Notes: generated by a model from the letters alone, not told the origin. Positions 44,639 through 53,529 are shown, counted from the stretch's first letter. The stretch is DNA of 64,000 nucleotides from Burkholderia sp. SRS-46 (GCF_004343775.1 NZ_PTXL01000001.1:1116001-1180000); one strand, 5' to 3'. Made by a program: numbers and translations.

Positions 44639-45215
44639 GACGTGCTCCTTTGCTTTGGGAGTGTCGACAAAACTGACGCGGCGAGCGTCAGCGGATCGTG
44701 AACTGCGTATGCGCAGCCCATTGCCTGGTTGAAAACGAGCGTCGTTTGCGGAATGAGGATGTCGCCGAGCGCGCCTGATCGTGAATCGGCATGCACAGCA
44801 AAAGCGAGCCCGCACCAGGCGGGCGCAGGCTCGATACACGAGAGTGCCGTCGCAATTGCGATATGTACTGTGGAAAATCTAGACGATGCGTCCGCCGCGC
44901 GCCAAATAATCTTTTCCGGAATCGCATTGCCCGCTGCGATGGCATTCGGCGGGGCGCGCATCTTCTGCGGTCGTTGCATTAGCCAACTTGAAAGACGACC
45001 TGCGGGTTCATCGAGGACCGCATCGAAAAGGACAAACCTTCTGCCATTTTCCCTGCGTTTTCTTTGACGAAGCGTCGTTATTCGCGCAGCCCGTCGCGGT
45101 CGTTTGCGCCACGTCCTCCGGCGCGGCTATCGTTACGCGATTCAATGGATTCGGAGGATGTCGTGTCGTACATGCTGGCGTATCTTCGTCCCGGCACGAT
45201 GCCGAAACACGACGC
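44639..45215. other. Intergenic region, AT-richer; no gene supported
   Basis: 577 bp between divergent genes. Short frames on both strands have no ribosome binding site or recognisable product. It must contain the promoters for the leftward hypothetical gene and the rightward phosphatase-like gene, but no clear -35/-10 pair could be chosen with confidence. Confidence 0.4.
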
Positions 45216-45542
45216 ATGACGCGCGCACTGTTCATCTGCAGCCGGAACCGGCTGCGTAGCCCGACTGCGGAAGAATGGTTTGCCGGCTGGCCGGGCATCG
45301 AAACGGATTCGGCCGGCGTCGCGCCCGATGCGGAGGTGGTCGTTTCGCGCGAGCAGATCGCGTGGGCCGAGATCGTCTTCGTGATGGAGCGCTCGCACCG
45401 GGCGAAGCTGTCGAAGCAATTCGGCGTGGACCTGCGGCACAAGAAGGTCGTGTGCCTCGACATCCCCGACAAGTACGCGTTCATGCAGCCCGAACTGATC
45501 GCAGTGCTCGAGAGAAAGGCTGGGAAATTCCTGCGGTCGTGA
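45216..45542 (+). CDS. Small low-molecular-weight protein-tyrosine-phosphatase-like protein
   Basis: 108 aa. The N-terminus holds a CX5R phosphatase loop, CSRNRLR (C8 to R14), at the end of a first beta strand (MTRALFI), followed by SPTAEEWF, as in low-molecular-weight PTPs but about 40 residues shorter. A DIPD near residue 85 could supply the general acid. ATG 45,216 is chosen because the conserved strand begins there; the frame is open to 44,988. It probably acts on a phosphoester in the cytoplasm; target unknown. Confidence 0.75.
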   Translation: MTRALFICSRNRLRSPTAEEWFAGWPGIETDSAGVAPDAEVVVSREQIAWAEIVFVMERSHRAKLSKQFGVDLRHKKVVCLDIPDKYAFMQPELIAVLERKAGKFLRS

Positions 45543-45722
45543 GCGGCTCGCCATGCGATAACCCGTCTGCTCGCCGTAACACCCGATGGAAAAGATCCGC
45601 GCGCATGCGTTGACGCATTTATGGCTGGATATAGTCGGATCACCAAGACATCACGGCGCGCGGGTCCCCGCACCTCGCGCGCCGCACGCGATCAGAACAA
45701 GATGGGCTACGGGCGTAACGAC

Positions 45723-45935
45723 ATGAGCAGCTTCAACAACACCAACACCGGATCGATCGGCGGGCTGTTGGCCGGCCTCGCGCTGATTGCCGCCGGCATC
45801 GGGTCCGGCATCCATTCGGCGTTCCTGCCCGGCACCGCCAGGCTGGGCGAGTTCGTGGCCGTCGGCGCCACGATGCTCGGCATCTTTCTCATCGTCTACG
45901 AAGGGCGCGAACTGACGCGCAAATGGCTGCGCTGA
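45723..45935 (+). CDS. Small two-helix membrane protein, function unknown
   Basis: 70 aa from ATG 45,723: a short polar Asn/Thr/Ser N-terminus, hydrophobic helix GGLLAGLALIAAGIGSGIHSAF, a short loop, a second helix VAVGATMLGIFLIVYE and a basic end (RELTRKWLR). Other in-frame ATGs lie at 45,702 and 45,621; the extra N-terminal residues are basic and low-complexity and none of the starts has a good Shine-Dalgarno, so the start is uncertain. No family recognised. Confidence 0.6.
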   Translation: MSSFNNTNTGSIGGLLAGLALIAAGIGSGIHSAFLPGTARLGEFVAVGATMLGIFLIVYEGRELTRKWLR

Positions 45936-45974
45936 CGCGCACCCGCGGCCTGCGCACCCAGCAGGCGCGCGCGT

Positions 45975-46241
45975 TCAGCCGGCGCTCGACAGCAGGTCGT
46001 CGACGATGATCTCGCCCGCGGTACGGCCTGCGCTCAGCGCATCCAGGCTGTCGGCGAACGGTTTACCCGTGTCGTCCGCGAGCCGCACCGGCGAGAAGAA
46101 GATCGACGACGTATCGCCCTCGCGCACCTGGACCACGGCGACATAGCCGGGGGTGGGCGCGGCCGTGTCCGCCGCCGCACCCGGCTGATGCTCGCAGCGG
46201 ACTTCGATCGTGTACCCGCGGTAGTTGTACAGGCTCGTCAT
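45975..46241 (-). CDS. Hypothetical protein, 88 aa
   Basis: Starts MTSLYNYRGYTIEVRCEHQP, with a beta-rich core (YVAVVQVREGDTSSIFFSPVRLA) and an acidic C-terminus (EIIVDDLLSS). It resembles small Burkholderia proteins of unknown function that begin with a YRGY-I-V motif. No signal peptide or metal motif. Converges on the small membrane protein gene with 39 bp between stops. The open frame continues upstream without coding character. Confidence 0.6.
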   Translation of the reverse strand: MTSLYNYRGYTIEVRCEHQPGAAADTAAPTPGYVAVVQVREGDTSSIFFSPVRLADDTGKPFADSLDALSAGRTAGEIIVDDLLSSAG

Positions 46242-46766
46242 GATGGGCTCGCTGTCAGTGGCGGAAGTCGGGTGTGCCTGACGCGCGCAACCGGGCTCGG
46301 TTACCCGGATGCCATGCGCGAATCGTGCCGGTGACCGCCGACCCTGAGCCGACGGGCAGGAAAACCGCGCGCTGGGGCGTCCGTTCGACCGGCGTGGGCG
46401 CGATGCTTCGCACGGGGCGGCACGAGAGGCTCCAATGCGTTTCCTCTGATGATTCGCGGCGTGCCGCCTGCGAGGGCGATCATCCGCCCGGCTGCGCAGT
46501 ACGGCCAATGGTGTCGTGATGCCGCGCCCGCGATCGGCGAGCCGCGGCGGTCATGCCGGTACACGATGCTGGCGCGGCGCGTGACGAGCGAAAGCGCGCC
46601 GGGCAATGTATGGGTGAACATCGAGACGTTGCCGAAAGCATAGGTCAACTTGCGTGGACGCGCGAGCGCCGGATGAATCGGTATCCGAAATAATGCATGA
46701 CATGCTGATGAACGTCATACGAATGTCGCCGAATCCGCCGACGTCGGCCGACTCGAACCGCACCCA
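46242..46766. other. Intergenic region with no supported gene
   Basis: 525 bp. Several short open frames on both strands start at rare codons without ribosome binding sites and encode arginine-rich, low-complexity products; they look like GC-rich noise. No hairpin or promoter stands out. Confidence 0.4.
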
Positions 46767-47078
46767 TCACGTGTGCCTGTAGTTCCCGCGCCGCGTCGAC
46801 CTGACATGCCGCGCATGGTGGCGCCGCTTGACCACCGCGTGCCGGTAATGCCGATGCGGCGTCACATGCGCCCGTCGCGGCGCGGGGCGCGCGGTCGGCA
46901 CCGCGCCTTGCGGCAGCGGCGCGCCCTGCGTCGCACCCGGCAGCGGCGCGGGTTGCGCCGGTTGCGCCGCGCCTTGCGGCTGCATCTGTCCTTCGCCGAA
47001 ATGGTAGGTCTGGGTCTGCGCGTACGCGGCGCTCAGCGTCGCCGCGAGCGTCGCAGCCACCAGCAGCATGCGTTTCAT
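46767..47078 (-). CDS. Small secreted Pro/Gln/His/Arg-rich protein
   Basis: 103 aa. A Sec signal peptide (MKRMLLVAATLAATLSAAYA, cleavage before QTQTYH) is followed by a Gln/Pro/Ala-rich linker and a C-terminal tail dense in His and Arg (RHYRHAVVKRRHHARH). The tail could bind metal, nucleic acid or the cell surface; no family recognised. ATG 47,078 has GGAG 7 nt upstream, which decides it over the longer open frame. Probably periplasmic or secreted. Confidence 0.7.
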   Translation of the reverse strand: MKRMLLVAATLAATLSAAYAQTQTYHFGEGQMQPQGAAQPAQPAPLPGATQGAPLPQGAVPTARPAPRRAHVTPHRHYRHAVVKRRHHARHVRSTRRGNYRHT

Positions 47079-47225
47079 GAATTCTCCGGATTCGGGTAAG
47101 GATGCGTCGGAACGCCAGCTTAGCGAAGGGCGGCGCCTCCCGGCAACCGGATCGCGAGCGTACCGACTCAAAGCCCTCCAGCCCCCCGACGACCCATCAT
47201 CCGTCACGCCCGCCCATTTCACCGC

Positions 47226-47262
47226 TTGACATTGAAATTCTTGTGAGTGAATATAAATTCAC
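47226..47262 (+). promoter_or_regulatory. Promoter and palindromic operator of the CoA-transferase operon
   Basis: TTGACA (47,226-47,231), 17-nt spacer, GAATAT (47,249-47,254). The -10 lies inside a perfect inverted repeat GTGAATATAAATTCAC (47,247-47,262). The site is ~45 nt upstream of the first gene of an operon that ends in an IclR-family regulator, the obvious candidate to bind it. Confidence 0.72.
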
Positions 47263-47304
47263 CTGTACGAATTGGATATCAGGTCGGAATCAGGAGCGAG
47301 ACAC

Positions 47305-48456
47305 ATGGCGGAACACGAACAGCACGGTGCTTTGGCCGGCTTGCGCATCATCGATCTGTCGCGGGTGCTCGGCGGCCCGTACGCGACGCAGATCCTCGCC
47401 GATCACGGCGCGGAGGTGATCAAGGTCGAGCCGCCGTCGGGCGACGAGACGCGCACCTGGGGGCCGCCGTTCGACGGCGACACCGCGTCGTATTTCCTCG
47501 GCGTGAACCGCAACAAGCTCGGCATCTCGCTCGACCTCGCGAAACCGGCCGACCGCGAGCGCCTGCTCGCGCTGCTCGACCACGCGGACGCGCTCGTCGA
47601 GAACTTCAAGATCGGCACGATGGAACGCTGGGGGCTCGGTTTCGACGCGCTGCATGCGCGCTTCCCGCGGCTGGTGTATTGCCGCGTGTCGGGCTTCGGC
47701 GCGGACGGCCCGCTCGGCGCGCTGCCGGGCTACGACGCGGCCGTGCAGGCGTTCACCGGGCTGATGAGCGTGAACGGCGAGGCGGGCGGGCCACCGCTGC
47801 GGATCGGCGTGCCGATCGTCGATCTCGTCACGGGGCTGAACGCGGCGCTCGGCGTGCTGATGGCGCTGCGCGAGCGCGACGCGAGCGGCAAAGGGCAGTG
47901 CGTCGAGGCGACGCTGTTCGACTGCGCGTTGTCGATCCTGCATCCGCATACGCCGAACTACTTCCATTCGGGCCGCGAACCCGCGCGCACCGGCAACGCG
48001 CATCCGAACATCACGCCGTACGACAGCTTCCGCACGGGCACGGTCGACATCTTCGTCGCGGTCGGCAACAACGGGCAGTTCGCCGCACTATGCGCGGAGC
48101 TCGGCACGCGGGACTGGCTCGACGATCCGCGCTTCGCCGACAACCGCGCGCGCAACGCGAACCGGGCGGCACTGCGCACGTTGCTCGAGGCGCAGCTTGC
48201 CGGGCACGACGGCGCGGCGCTCGCCGACCGGCTGATCCGCCGCGGCGTGCCGTGCGCACCGGTGCTCGGTCTCGCGGCCGCGCTCGATCATCCCCATACC
48301 GCGCATCGCGCGATGCGGGTCGAGCTTGGCAACCATCGCGGCATCGCATCGCCGATCAAGCTGGGCCGCACGCCCGCGACGTACCGGATGCCGCCGCCCG
48401 CGCTGAACGAACACGCGGAACAGGTGTTCGCGCCGGCCGACGGCCGCGCGTCCTGA
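47305..48456 (+). CDS. CaiB/BaiF-family (class III) CoA-transferase
   Basis: 383 aa. Family III CoA-transferase that moves CoA between organic acids. Motifs: LRIIDLSRVLGGPYATQILADHGAEVIKVE at the N-terminus in continuous blocks, NRNKLGISLDL, the region PGYDAAVQAFTG with the probable catalytic Asp (D144), and GQFAALCAELG with the flexible glycine segment. AGGAG precedes ATG 47,305. First gene of a four-gene operon with a CitMHS transporter, an acyl-CoA dehydrogenase and an IclR regulator, so its role is probably activation of an imported di- or tricarboxylic acid to its CoA thioester. The precise substrate cannot be read from sequence. Confidence 0.9.
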   Translation: MAEHEQHGALAGLRIIDLSRVLGGPYATQILADHGAEVIKVEPPSGDETRTWGPPFDGDTASYFLGVNRNKLGISLDLAKPADRERLLALLDHADALVENFKIGTMERWGLGFDALHARFPRLVYCRVSGFGADGPLGALPGYDAAVQAFTGLMSVNGEAGGPPLRIGVPIVDLVTGLNAALGVLMALRERDASGKGQCVEATLFDCALSILHPHTPNYFHSGREPARTGNAHPNITPYDSFRTGTVDIFVAVGNNGQFAALCAELGTRDWLDDPRFADNRARNANRAALRTLLEAQLAGHDGAALADRLIRRGVPCAPVLGLAAALDHPHTAHRAMRVELGNHRGIASPIKLGRTPATYRMPPPALNEHAEQVFAPADGRAS

Positions 48457-48541
48457 CCCGGTCCGCGCCGGCACACGCACAACCCTGCCCAGCACCCGGC
48501 TCCCCGCGCGCGACGCGGCGTGCCGGGCGAGGAGACACATC

Positions 48542-49843
48542 ATGCTTGCATTGACCGGCGCGCTCGCCATCGTCGCGCTGTTCGTCCTGATCATCACGAA
48601 GCGCCTGTCGCCGCTCGTTGCGCTGATCGCGGTGCCGACGGTCGCGTCGCTCGCGGCCGGCTTCGGGCTGTCGACCGGCAAGTTCATCGTGCAAGGCGTG
48701 CAGAACATCGGGCCGATCGCCGGGATGTTCGTCTTTGCGATTCTTTTTTTCGGGATCCTCACCGATGCGGGCATGCTCGACCCGATCATCGCGGGCGTGC
48801 TGCGGCTGATCGGCTGCCACCCGCCGCGCATCGTGATGGGTTCGGCGCTGCTCGCGCTGCTGATTCATCTCGACGGCTCCGGTGCGGTGACGTTTCTCGT
48901 CACGCTGCCGGCGATGATACCGCTCTACACGCGGCTGAACATGGACCGGCGCATCCTCGCCTGCGTCGCGTCGATGGCGGCGGGCGTGAACTTCCTGCCG
49001 TGGGTCGGGCCGATGCTGCGCGCGTCGGCGGCGCTGCACATCCCGGGCTCGGCGATTTTCATGCCGATGATTCCGGTGCAGATCATCGGCCTCGCGTTCG
49101 TGTTCGGCACCGCGTACCTGCTCGGCGCGCGCGAGGCCAGGCGGCTCGGTCTCGACCGCACCGGCGCGGCCGCGCTCGCGGTCGCGCCGCGCGAACTCAC
49201 CGATGCGGAACGCGCGCTGCGCCGCCCCGGCCGGTTCTGGATCAACCTCGCGCTGACGCTCGTCGTGCTCGGCACGCTGGTGTCCGGCATCGTCGACCCG
49301 GTGGTGATGTTCATGCTCGGCACGGTCGCCGCGCTCGTCATCAACTATCCGGACGTGCGCGAGCAGCGCGCGCGGATCGACGCGCACGCGAAGGCGGCGC
49401 TGATGATGGCGAGCGTGCTGCTCGCGGCCGGCGCCTTCACCGGGATCATGTCCGGCACGGGGATGCTGAAGGCGATGGCGGAAGTCGTCGTCGCACACGT
49501 GCCGGTCGAGCACGCGCGCCACATGCCGTTCGTGCTCGGCCTGCTGTCGATGCCGTTGAGCCTGCTGTTCGATCCTGACTCGTTCTACTTCGGCATGCTG
49601 CCGGTGCTCGCGGAAAGCGCGAAGCTGCTCGGCGTGCCGCCGATCCAGATGGCGCAGGCGGCGCTGCTCGGCCAGATGACGACGGGTTTCCCGGTCAGCC
49701 CGCTCACGCCGGCGACGTTCCTGATCGTCGGCCTGACCGGCGTCGAGCTGGCCGAGCATCAGAAATTCACGATTCCGTTCCTGTTCGCCGCGACCGTGCT
49801 GATGGTGTTCGCCGCGGTCGCGACGGGCGTGTTCCCGTTATGA
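48542..49843 (+). CDS. CitMHS-family citrate/organic-acid : cation symporter
   Basis: 433 aa with about twelve membrane segments. The family core is clear: GMFVFAILFFGILTDAGMLDP, HLDGSGAVTFLVTLPAMIPLY and FLPWVGPMLRASAAL in the first half; the second half has FDPDSFYFGMLPVLA and TGFPVSPLTPATFL. CitMHS proteins move metal-complexed citrate or related acids with protons across the inner membrane. Placed after a CoA-transferase and before an acyl-CoA dehydrogenase, it is likely the uptake system for the operon's substrate. GAGGAG precedes the ATG. Confidence 0.88.
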   Translation: MLALTGALAIVALFVLIITKRLSPLVALIAVPTVASLAAGFGLSTGKFIVQGVQNIGPIAGMFVFAILFFGILTDAGMLDPIIAGVLRLIGCHPPRIVMGSALLALLIHLDGSGAVTFLVTLPAMIPLYTRLNMDRRILACVASMAAGVNFLPWVGPMLRASAALHIPGSAIFMPMIPVQIIGLAFVFGTAYLLGAREARRLGLDRTGAAALAVAPRELTDAERALRRPGRFWINLALTLVVLGTLVSGIVDPVVMFMLGTVAALVINYPDVREQRARIDAHAKAALMMASVLLAAGAFTGIMSGTGMLKAMAEVVVAHVPVEHARHMPFVLGLLSMPLSLLFDPDSFYFGMLPVLAESAKLLGVPPIQMAQAALLGQMTTGFPVSPLTPATFLIVGLTGVELAEHQKFTIPFLFAATVLMVFAAVATGVFPL

Positions 49844-49880
49844 GCGGCGCGGCCGCCCACGTTTTACGGAGAAGCTTCGC

Positions 49881-51047
49881 ATGCACTTCGACCTGACCGA
49901 CGACCAGCGCGCGATCGAAAGCGCGATCGAGAAAATCTGCGCGCGCTTCGGCGACGACTACTGGCTCGAACGCGATCGCGCGGGCGGATTCCCCGCCGAT
50001 TTCCACGCAGCGCTCGCGCAGGCGGGCTGGCTCGGCATCGCGATGGACCCGGTGCACGGCGGCGCCGGCCTCGGCATGACCGAGGCCGCGCTGATGATGC
50101 GCACGATCAGCGCGTCGGGCGCGGGGCTGTCGGGCGCCTCGGCGGTACACATGAACATCTTCGGGCTGAACCCGGTGCAGGTGTTCGGCACCGATGCGCA
50201 GAAGGCGCGCTTCCTGCCGCCGCTGATCGCGGGCCGCGACAAGGCGTGCTTCGCGGTGACCGAGCCCGACGCGGGCCTCGATACGACGCACCTGACGACG
50301 CAGGCCCGCCGCGACGGCGACCACTACGTGCTGAGCGGCCGCAAGATCTGGATCTCGACCGCGCAGGTCGCGAACAAGATGCTGATCATCGCGCGCACGA
50401 CGCCGCTCGAGCAGGCCGCGAAGCCGACCGACGGGCTGAGCCTGTTCTATACCGATCTCGACCGCACGCGCGTCGAGGTGCGCGAGATCGACAAGATGGG
50501 GCGCAAGGCGGTCGATTCGAACCTGCTGTTCATCGACAACCTGCGGGTGCCGCGCGATGACCTGATCGGCGACGAAGGCGCGGGCTTCCGGTATCTGCTG
50601 CACGGGCTCAACCCCGAGCGGATCCTGATCGCCGCGGAAGCGATCGGGCTCGGCCAGGCCGCGCTGCGGCGCGCGACGCAGTATGCGTGCGAACGCGTCG
50701 TGTTCGGCCGGCCGATCGGCCAGAACCAGGCGATCCAGCATCCGCTCGCGCTGGCCTGGATGCAGCTCGAGGCCGCATGGCTGATGGTGATGAAGGCGGC
50801 GGCCCGCTACGACGCCGGGCAGCCGTGCGGCGCGGAGGCGAACGCCGCGAAATACCTCGGCGCGGAAGCGGCGTTCCACGCGTGCCACACGGCGATCGCG
50901 ACGCACGGCGGCATGGGCTACGCGAAGGAATACCACGTCGAGCGCTATCTGCGCGAGTGTATGATTCCGAGGCTCGCGCCCGTGAGCCCGCAGCTGATCC
51001 TGTGCTACATCGCGGAGAAGGTGCTGGGTCTGCCGAAGTCGTACTGA
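49881..51047 (+). CDS. Acyl-CoA dehydrogenase, helix-G catalytic glutamate type
   Basis: 388-aa FAD-dependent dehydrogenase making an alpha,beta-enoyl-CoA and passing electrons to ETF. Motifs: CFAVTEPDAG (~122), SGRKIWIS and a C-terminal ATHGGMGYAKEYHVER. The usual C-terminal YEGT catalytic base is absent (here PRLAPVSPQ). Instead a glutamate is present in GLNPERI (E246), the helix-G position used by isovaleryl-CoA and long-chain enzymes, so it should still be active. That position favours a branched or bulky substrate. Third gene of the CoA-transferase operon. Confidence 0.9.
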   Translation: MHFDLTDDQRAIESAIEKICARFGDDYWLERDRAGGFPADFHAALAQAGWLGIAMDPVHGGAGLGMTEAALMMRTISASGAGLSGASAVHMNIFGLNPVQVFGTDAQKARFLPPLIAGRDKACFAVTEPDAGLDTTHLTTQARRDGDHYVLSGRKIWISTAQVANKMLIIARTTPLEQAAKPTDGLSLFYTDLDRTRVEVREIDKMGRKAVDSNLLFIDNLRVPRDDLIGDEGAGFRYLLHGLNPERILIAAEAIGLGQAALRRATQYACERVVFGRPIGQNQAIQHPLALAWMQLEAAWLMVMKAAARYDAGQPCGAEANAAKYLGAEAAFHACHTAIATHGGMGYAKEYHVERYLRECMIPRLAPVSPQLILCYIAEKVLGLPKSY

Positions 51048-51101
51048 CGCGCGGCGGCCCGTTCACGGCGCAGGTCTCCTCCAACGTATCGACCGCTCGC
51101 C

Positions 51102-51845
51102 ATGGATGTCAAACTTGTCGCCCGGACGCTCGACCTGTTCGAGCTGTTCGCCGCCGAACGGCGGCCGCTGCCGCTCACCGAACTGGCGCGCCTGCTCAAC
51201 GTGCCGGCATCGAGCTGCCTCGCGATGACGCGCACGCTCGTCAGCCGCGGCTATCTGTACGAAGTGCGCAGGCGCGGCGGCTACTATCCGACCCGCCGCC
51301 TGCAGACGATCGCCGCGGCGATCGACGCGACCGATCCGGTGGTCGACATGGTGCATCCGCATCTCGTCGCGCTGCGCGATGCAAGCCGCGAGACCGCGGT
51401 GCTCGGCAAGATCCAGGGCGCGTCGGTCACGTACCTGGACGTCGTCGAATCGGAGCAGGCGATCCGCTATACGCGCCAGCCGGGCGAGCTGCGTCCGCTG
51501 CATGCGAACTCGATCGGCAAGGCGATCTTCGCGGAACTGCCGGCCGACGCGCAGCAGGCGCTCGGCGGCCTGCTGTCGTTCGAGCGCTTCACGGCGTCGA
51601 CGATCGCGAGCCTGCCCGCGCTGGTCGAGCACGCCGCGCGGGGCCATGTGCAAGGGTGGACCGACAACTTCGGCGAAAGCGCGCCGGAATTGTCGGCGGT
51701 CGCGGTCGCGCTGCCGATCGACGGCGACTGGTACGGGCTGTCGGTCGTCGGGCCGACCGAACGGATCCGGCAGCATCACGACGCGCACGTCGCCGCGCTC
51801 GTCGAGGCGAAGGCGCGGCTGCTCGCCGATCACGCGCGGCGCTGA
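51102..51845 (+). CDS. IclR-family transcriptional regulator
   Basis: 247 aa. N-terminal winged helix-turn-helix (LPLTELARLLNVPASSCLAMTRTLVSRGYLYEV in pieces, residues ~23-57) and a C-terminal IclR effector domain with GELRPLHANSIGKAIFAELP and VAVALPIDGDW. It is the fourth co-directional gene after the CoA-transferase, transporter and dehydrogenase genes, 54 nt from the last, and probably controls them through the palindrome at 47,247-47,262 in response to the substrate or its CoA ester. Confidence 0.9.
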   Translation: MDVKLVARTLDLFELFAAERRPLPLTELARLLNVPASSCLAMTRTLVSRGYLYEVRRRGGYYPTRRLQTIAAAIDATDPVVDMVHPHLVALRDASRETAVLGKIQGASVTYLDVVESEQAIRYTRQPGELRPLHANSIGKAIFAELPADAQQALGGLLSFERFTASTIASLPALVEHAARGHVQGWTDNFGESAPELSAVAVALPIDGDWYGLSVVGPTERIRQHHDAHVAALVEAKARLLADHARR

Positions 51846-51899
51846 CGCGGGCGTCGGAGCAGGGCGGTCCCGCCCGCAACCCGTGCATCGGCATCACGA

Positions 51900-51931
51900 C
51901 GGGCCGCGCCGGCATCGACCGGCGCGGCCCG
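51900..51931. terminator. Hairpin between convergent iclR-type and chitinase genes
   Basis: CGGGCCGCGCCGG (51,900-51,912) and CCGGCGCGGCCCG (51,919-51,931) form a perfect 13-bp stem with a CATCGA loop, 55 nt after the regulator and 30 nt after the chitinase stop. No T-tract, but stability and position support a bidirectional terminator. Confidence 0.62.
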
Positions 51932-51961
51932 CGTCACGTCACGCGGCCGGAACGCGCCGCG

Positions 51962-53320
51962 TCACGCACTCGCCCACACGCCGCCCGCGCTCGGCGTATC
52001 GCCCTGGGTCCACCATTTCGCGCAGTATTTCGCGCCCTGGTACATCACGCACGCGCCGGCCTGATAGGCGGTGGTCGCCGACCACGCCGGCGTGCCGCCG
52101 TTCACGGCCTTCCACACCGATGCCTGGCCGGGGATCTCGCCCTTGGTCCACCATTGCGCCTGGTAGGTCACGCCCTGGTAAGTGACCGTCGCGCCCGCCG
52201 TGTAGACCTGGCTCGCCGACCACGGCGCGCCCGGCTGCGGCGTGCCGCCGCCGTCCGAGCCGCCACCATAGTTCGGGTCCTGCGTGACGCCCGTGCCCCA
52301 CTTGGCGTCGAGCTTCTTGAAGATCGACGCGAACGCATACGGCTGCTGCGTGACGCCCGAGCAGATCGGCGATGCATAGCCGGTGTTGCTGTCGCACTGC
52401 TTGTCCCGGGTCGACGACCAGTAGCTGATGAAACCGTAGCCGTTGTTGACGGCCGTGTTCAGCACGCTTTGCGCGTTGGCGAGCGTGAACGTCTCGCCCT
52501 GCGTGTCGTTCACGCCGATCATCGGCGTGACGCCCACCATCTGCCACAACTCCGAGCTGCTCTTCGGCTTGCCGGCTGACTTGTACGCCGTGTCGAGCTG
52601 CGAGTAGAGCCCCTGCGCCGCGCCGATCGCGGCCGCGCCCATGTCGATGCCCGCGGGGCCGTAGTCCATCGTCATCACGTTCACCGCGTCGAGCGTGACC
52701 TGGCTCGCGATCGCCGCGTTGAGGACGTTCAGGCCGTCCTGGATCAGCCCGGTCGGCATCACCGGCAGCGTCAGCGTGACGTGCAGCGGCTTGCCCTTGG
52801 CCGCGTAGTCGGCCTGCAGCTGCGCGACCGCCTGGAAGTTGCGGGCGACGGCCGCCGAATTCAGCTGCGATGCACCCTCGATGTCGAAGTCGACGTGCGT
52901 GAGGCTGTACGTGTCGATCACGGTCTGGAGCGCGGTCTTCAGCGCGGGGACGCTCGTGCACGCCTGCATCAGCGGCGTGCCGTTCGCGCCGCCGAACGAC
53001 ACGGCGACTTCGCCGCCTTTCGCGCGATAGTTCGTGATGGCGGTGCCGATCGACGTCAGCAGGTCGCCGGTCGCGCCGTTGCCGATGGCCTGCACGCCGC
53101 CCCACGACGGCGTACAGCCGTTGCCCGCGACGACGAACGCGAGCGTGAATTGCTGGATGCCTTGCTGCACACCGATCCTGTCGACGAGTGGCGTCGGGTA
53201 GAGCGTCACGTCGACGTAGGGCGCAAACGCGCCCGCTGCCTGGGATGCGCTCGCACCGGCGAGCAGGCAGCCCGCGGCGATCGCGCGCGGGAGGAAATGC
53301 GACAACACACTGGCTTTCAT
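51962..53320 (-). CDS. Secreted GH18 chitinase with two C-terminal chitin-binding modules
   Basis: 452 aa. A signal peptide (cleavage after SQA ~ residue 28) precedes a GH18 barrel with the catalytic THVDFDIEG (D144, D146, E148; E148 is the acid). Two tandem CBM5/12-type modules follow (about 358-400 and 405-450), each with a WSA...Y-x-AG-x-V-x-YQG-x-x-Y pattern and the exposed WW pair (AQWWTKG, AKWWTQG). Function: hydrolysis of chitin outside the cell. ATG 53,320 is chosen because GGAGA precedes it at good spacing and it begins a standard signal peptide. Monocistronic, with an AT-rich upstream stretch at 53,440-53,500. Confidence 0.93.
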   Translation of the reverse strand: MKASVLSHFLPRAIAAGCLLAGASASQAAGAFAPYVDVTLYPTPLVDRIGVQQGIQQFTLAFVVAGNGCTPSWGGVQAIGNGATGDLLTSIGTAITNYRAKGGEVAVSFGGANGTPLMQACTSVPALKTALQTVIDTYSLTHVDFDIEGASQLNSAAVARNFQAVAQLQADYAAKGKPLHVTLTLPVMPTGLIQDGLNVLNAAIASQVTLDAVNVMTMDYGPAGIDMGAAAIGAAQGLYSQLDTAYKSAGKPKSSSELWQMVGVTPMIGVNDTQGETFTLANAQSVLNTAVNNGYGFISYWSSTRDKQCDSNTGYASPICSGVTQQPYAFASIFKKLDAKWGTGVTQDPNYGGGSDGGGTPQPGAPWSASQVYTAGATVTYQGVTYQAQWWTKGEIPGQASVWKAVNGGTPAWSATTAYQAGACVMYQGAKYCAKWWTQGDTPSAGGVWASA

Positions 53321-53505
53321 TGTGTTCTCCATGTGGATGTGCGATACGCTGGCCCGCGTATCGCCGCCGTTTCGGACCGGGCATGGAACGGCCCCGGACG
53401 GCGGCGTGCACATCTTGGAGGATTGGCGGTCAGTCGCGGATCCTTAACGATCAATATTTTTTGTTTGAATCGTTGAACGAAACAATCACATGCATTCGAT
53501 ACCGC

Positions 53506-53523
53506 GCCGGGCGCGTGCCCGGC
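53506..53523 (-). terminator. Hairpin just downstream of cobJ
   Basis: GCCGGGC (53,506-53,512) and GCCCGGC (53,517-53,523) pair around a 4-nt loop, starting 6 nt after the stop of the cbiG-cobJ fusion gene on the minus strand. No T-tract follows. Confidence 0.42.
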
Positions 53524-53529
53524 ACGGTT

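Noticed and set aside
46242..46766. Short ORFs on both strands as small genes
   Set aside because: Rare starts, no ribosome binding sites, low-complexity arginine-rich products.
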